The notes beneath the pieces were generated by a model that ran no database searches, had not been told where the DNA came from, and was given only the letters and a program-made list of their open reading frames with translations. The position numbers were made by a program, and so were the translations under genes. Below are positions 62,067-64,000 of a stretch of DNA of 64,000 bases, piece by piece. Location of the stretch: positions 5,848 to 69,847 of the forward strand of contig CAMLSA010000005.1 in the NCBI GenBank assembly GCA_946482655.1, given 5' to 3'. Within the stretch, counting starts at the first letter, position 1. The number at the start of each line of letters is the position of its first letter. The DNA is from an uncultured Sphingomonas sp. Lineage in GTDB: Bacteria > Pseudomonadota > Alphaproteobacteria > Sphingomonadales > Sphingomonadaceae.

Positions 62067-64000
62067 ATGACCGACCTTCAACGCATCCTTGAAGCCCGCG
62101 AGCCGCTGACGCTCGCGCGGGCGCAGACAGGCTTCCAACCATGGCTGCTCGCCGATCTTTCGCGCGCCGCGGCGGTGAGGGGCGGCCGGCTGGTGTTCGT
62201 CGCGCCGGACGATCAGGCGATGGCCGCCCTCGCCGAGGCCGCGACCTATTTCGCGCCGGAGCTGTCGATCCTGCAATTTCCGGCCTGGGACTGCCTCCCC
62301 TATGACCGGGCAAGCCCGGCGGTGCGGGCGACCTCCGACCGGCTAGCGACGCTTCACGCGTTGCAGGCGAAGCCGCAGGGGCCGCTGCTGTTCGTCACCA
62401 CCGTCAACGCGCTGACGCAGCGGGTGCTCACCCCTTTCCGCATCCGCCAGCTCGTCGCGCGGCTGGCGCCCGGCGAACGGATCGATCGCGACAAGCTCGC
62501 GGCGCTGCTTCAGGCAAACGGCTATGTCCGCACCGACACCGTTACCGACCAGGGCGAATATGCGGTGCGCGGGGGTCTGGTCGATCTTTTCCCGTCGGGC
62601 GAGCCGCATGCGCTGCGGCTCGATTTCTTCGGCGACGAGATCGAAAGCGTCCGCCAGTTCGACGCCGCCGATCAGCGCACTATCGGAACCATCGGGGGCT
62701 TCACCCTGCTCCCGGCCTCCGAAGCCCTGCTGGACGAGGAGTCGATCAGGCGCTTCCGCAGCCGCTATCGCGAGCGCTTCGGCGCCAGCGCGACGGGCGA
62801 TCCGATTTACCAGGCGGTGTCCGACGGGCGGCGGCTGGCGGGCATGGACCATTGGTTGCCCCTGTTCGAGGAACGGCTGACGACGCTGTTCGACCATCTC
62901 TCGGAGGACGATCTGATCATCCGTGAGGCGGGCGCGGCCAAGGCCGCCGAGGCGCGTTTCGAGGCGATCACCGACTATCACGCCAACCGCGTCCGCGCGC
63001 GCAGCGCCGATCCGGGCAGCTATCGCCCGCTCGAGCCGGACGAGCTCTACCTGACGAGCGACGAGTGGGACCGCGCGATCGCCGACCGGCCGATCCACCT
63101 CGTCACCCCGTTCGACGAGCCCGGGAGCAAAAGCGTGATCGATCTCGGCGTCCAGGCGGCGCGCGACTTCGCGCCCGAGCGCAACCAGGGCGTCAACATC
63201 TATGACGCCGTCGTCGAGCATGTCGAAGCCTTGGCCAAGGCGGGCAAGCGCGTCATCCTCGCCAGCTATTCGATCGGCGCGCGCCAGCGCTTCGCTGGGC
63301 TGCTCGAGGAGCATGGGCTTGACCATGTCCGCTACGCCGAGACTTGGCAGGAAGCGCAGGGAAGGGCGCGGGACGGCGGGGCAGCGCTCGCCGTGCTCCC
63401 GCTGGGACATGGCTTCACCAGCGGTGACATCGCGCTGCTCACCGAACAGGACATGCTCGGCGACCGGCTCGTCCGGCGGCAGAAGCGCAAGAAATCGGCC
63501 GATGCCTTCCTCGCGGAGCTGGCGACGCTCAGCCCCGGCGATCTCGTCGTCCACATGGACCATGGCATCGGCCGTTATGAGGGGCTGACCTCAATCCCCG
63601 TGGGCAGCTCGCCGCACGACTGCGTGGCGCTGAGCTATTCGGGCGGCGACAAGCTCTATGTCCCGGTCGAGAATATCGACGTGCTCAGTCGCTACGGCGC
63701 CGAGACCGAGGGGGTTCAGCTCGACAAGCTGGGCGGGGTCGCCTGGCAGACCCGCAAGGCGCGGATGAAGGAGCGTATCCGCGAGATTGCGGGCGAGCTG
63801 ATCAAGACCGCTGCTGAACGCGCGCTGCGCCCAGCCGAGGTGGTGCAGCCGGAGAGCGGCTTCAACGAGTTCGTCGACCGCTTCCCTTATCAGGAGACCG
63901 ACGACCAGGACCGCGCGATCGCCGATGTGATCGAGGACCTGGCGGCGGGCAAGCCGATGGACCGGCTGGTGTGCGGCGACGTCGGCTTCGGCAAGACCGA
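62067..64000 (+). CDS. mfd: Transcription-repair coupling factor Mfd, 3' end outside window
   Basis: The frame is open from ATG 62067 to the window end, giving 644 codons. The N-terminal UvrB-like module is visible (FPAWDCLPYDRASP, GEYAVRGGLVDLFP), then the RNA-polymerase-interaction domain (GDLVVHMDHGIGRYEGL, YVPVENIDVLSRYG) and finally Walker A of the translocase (CGDVGFGKTE), where the window ends. Mfd removes stalled RNA polymerase and recruits UvrA. It follows sdhE by 36 bases. Confidence 0.97.
   Translation, partial: MTDLQRILEAREPLTLARAQTGFQPWLLADLSRAAAVRGGRLVFVAPDDQAMAALAEAATYFAPELSILQFPAWDCLPYDRASPAVRATSDRLATLHALQAKPQGPLLFVTTVNALTQRVLTPFRIRQLVARLAPGERIDRDKLAALLQANGYVRTDTVTDQGEYAVRGGLVDLFPSGEPHALRLDFFGDEIESVRQFDAADQRTIGTIGGFTLLPASEALLDEESIRRFRSRYRERFGASATGDPIYQAVSDGRRLAGMDHWLPLFEERLTTLFDHLSEDDLIIREAGAAKAAEARFEAITDYHANRVRARSADPGSYRPLEPDELYLTSDEWDRAIADRPIHLVTPFDEPGSKSVIDLGVQAARDFAPERNQGVNIYDAVVEHVEALAKAGKRVILASYSIGARQRFAGLLEEHGLDHVRYAETWQEAQGRARDGGAALAVLPLGHGFTSGDIALLTEQDMLGDRLVRRQKRKKSADAFLAELATLSPGDLVVHMDHGIGRYEGLTSIPVGSSPHDCVALSYSGGDKLYVPVENIDVLSRYGAETEGVQLDKLGGVAWQTRKARMKERIREIAGELIKTAAERALRPAEVVQPESGFNEFVDRFPYQETDDQDRAIADVIEDLAAGKPMDRLVCGDVGFGKT

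Noticed and set aside
1..64000. CRISPR arrays, insertion sequences, integrases or phage genes
   Set aside because: No regular direct repeats with spacers, no transposase or integrase motifs and no phage structural genes were seen.

Overview
The window reads as chromosome of a sphingomonad-type alphaproteobacterium. It is GC-rich and carries three TonB-dependent receptors of the sphingomonad kind, many catabolic flavoproteins, TauD dioxygenases, a MoaA/NadK pair and the recG-sdhE-mfd order common in alphaproteobacteria. The genus cannot be fixed from the sequence alone.

Positions 1-39985 are a dense catabolic region. It opens with the end of a 3-ketosteroid delta1-dehydrogenase-like flavoprotein, a TonB receptor, a tandem EthD protein, an SDR and a TetR regulator. 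A minus-strand SDR and FAD-dehydrogenase pair then faces a plus-strand operon (9840-16701). That operon encodes a split MaoC hydratase, an acyl-CoA ligase, an Ltp2-like thiolase-fold lyase, a DUF35 protein, an acyl-CoA dehydrogenase and a thiolase, and it ends at a good intrinsic terminator. The next operon (16938-21813) has a crotonase, a two-subunit acyl-CoA dehydrogenase, an APH-like kinase and an SDR. Together these two operons look like CoA-dependent degradation of a branched side chain by hydration and retro-aldol cleavage, as in actinobacterial steroid catabolism. The substrate here is not proven. There follow a TetR regulator, an amidohydrolase, a second TonB receptor, a P450, two CaiC-like ligases, a Rieske oxygenase, a VOC protein, another FAD dehydrogenase, an isochorismatase-like hydrolase, a LysR regulator, a TauD dioxygenase and an MmgE/PrpD protein.

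Positions 40000-52709 hold a DHA2 exporter and an AT-rich TauD gene (both minus strand), then a plus-strand cluster: TonB receptor, TauD, SoxC-like molybdoenzyme, cytochrome c, MFS transporter, alcohol dehydrogenase-like oxidoreductase and two aldo/keto reductases. This cluster looks like import and oxidative desulfonation of an organosulfur compound with periplasmic sulfite disposal.

A tRNA-Asn (52866-52940) marks the change to core genome: a secreted GH16/RTX glycanase, nadK-moaA, a GGDEF/EAL protein, recG, sdhE and the 5' part of mfd.

The most distinctive regulatory signal is a shared promoter-operator arrangement. A TTGACA hexamer is followed 33-34 bases later by an 18-base imperfect palindrome (core ACCGGACG). 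It stands before the 9840 operon, the amidohydrolase and the second TonB receptor, and related palindromes lie at 9611 and 29961. This points to one TetR-type regulon joining separated blocks of the region.
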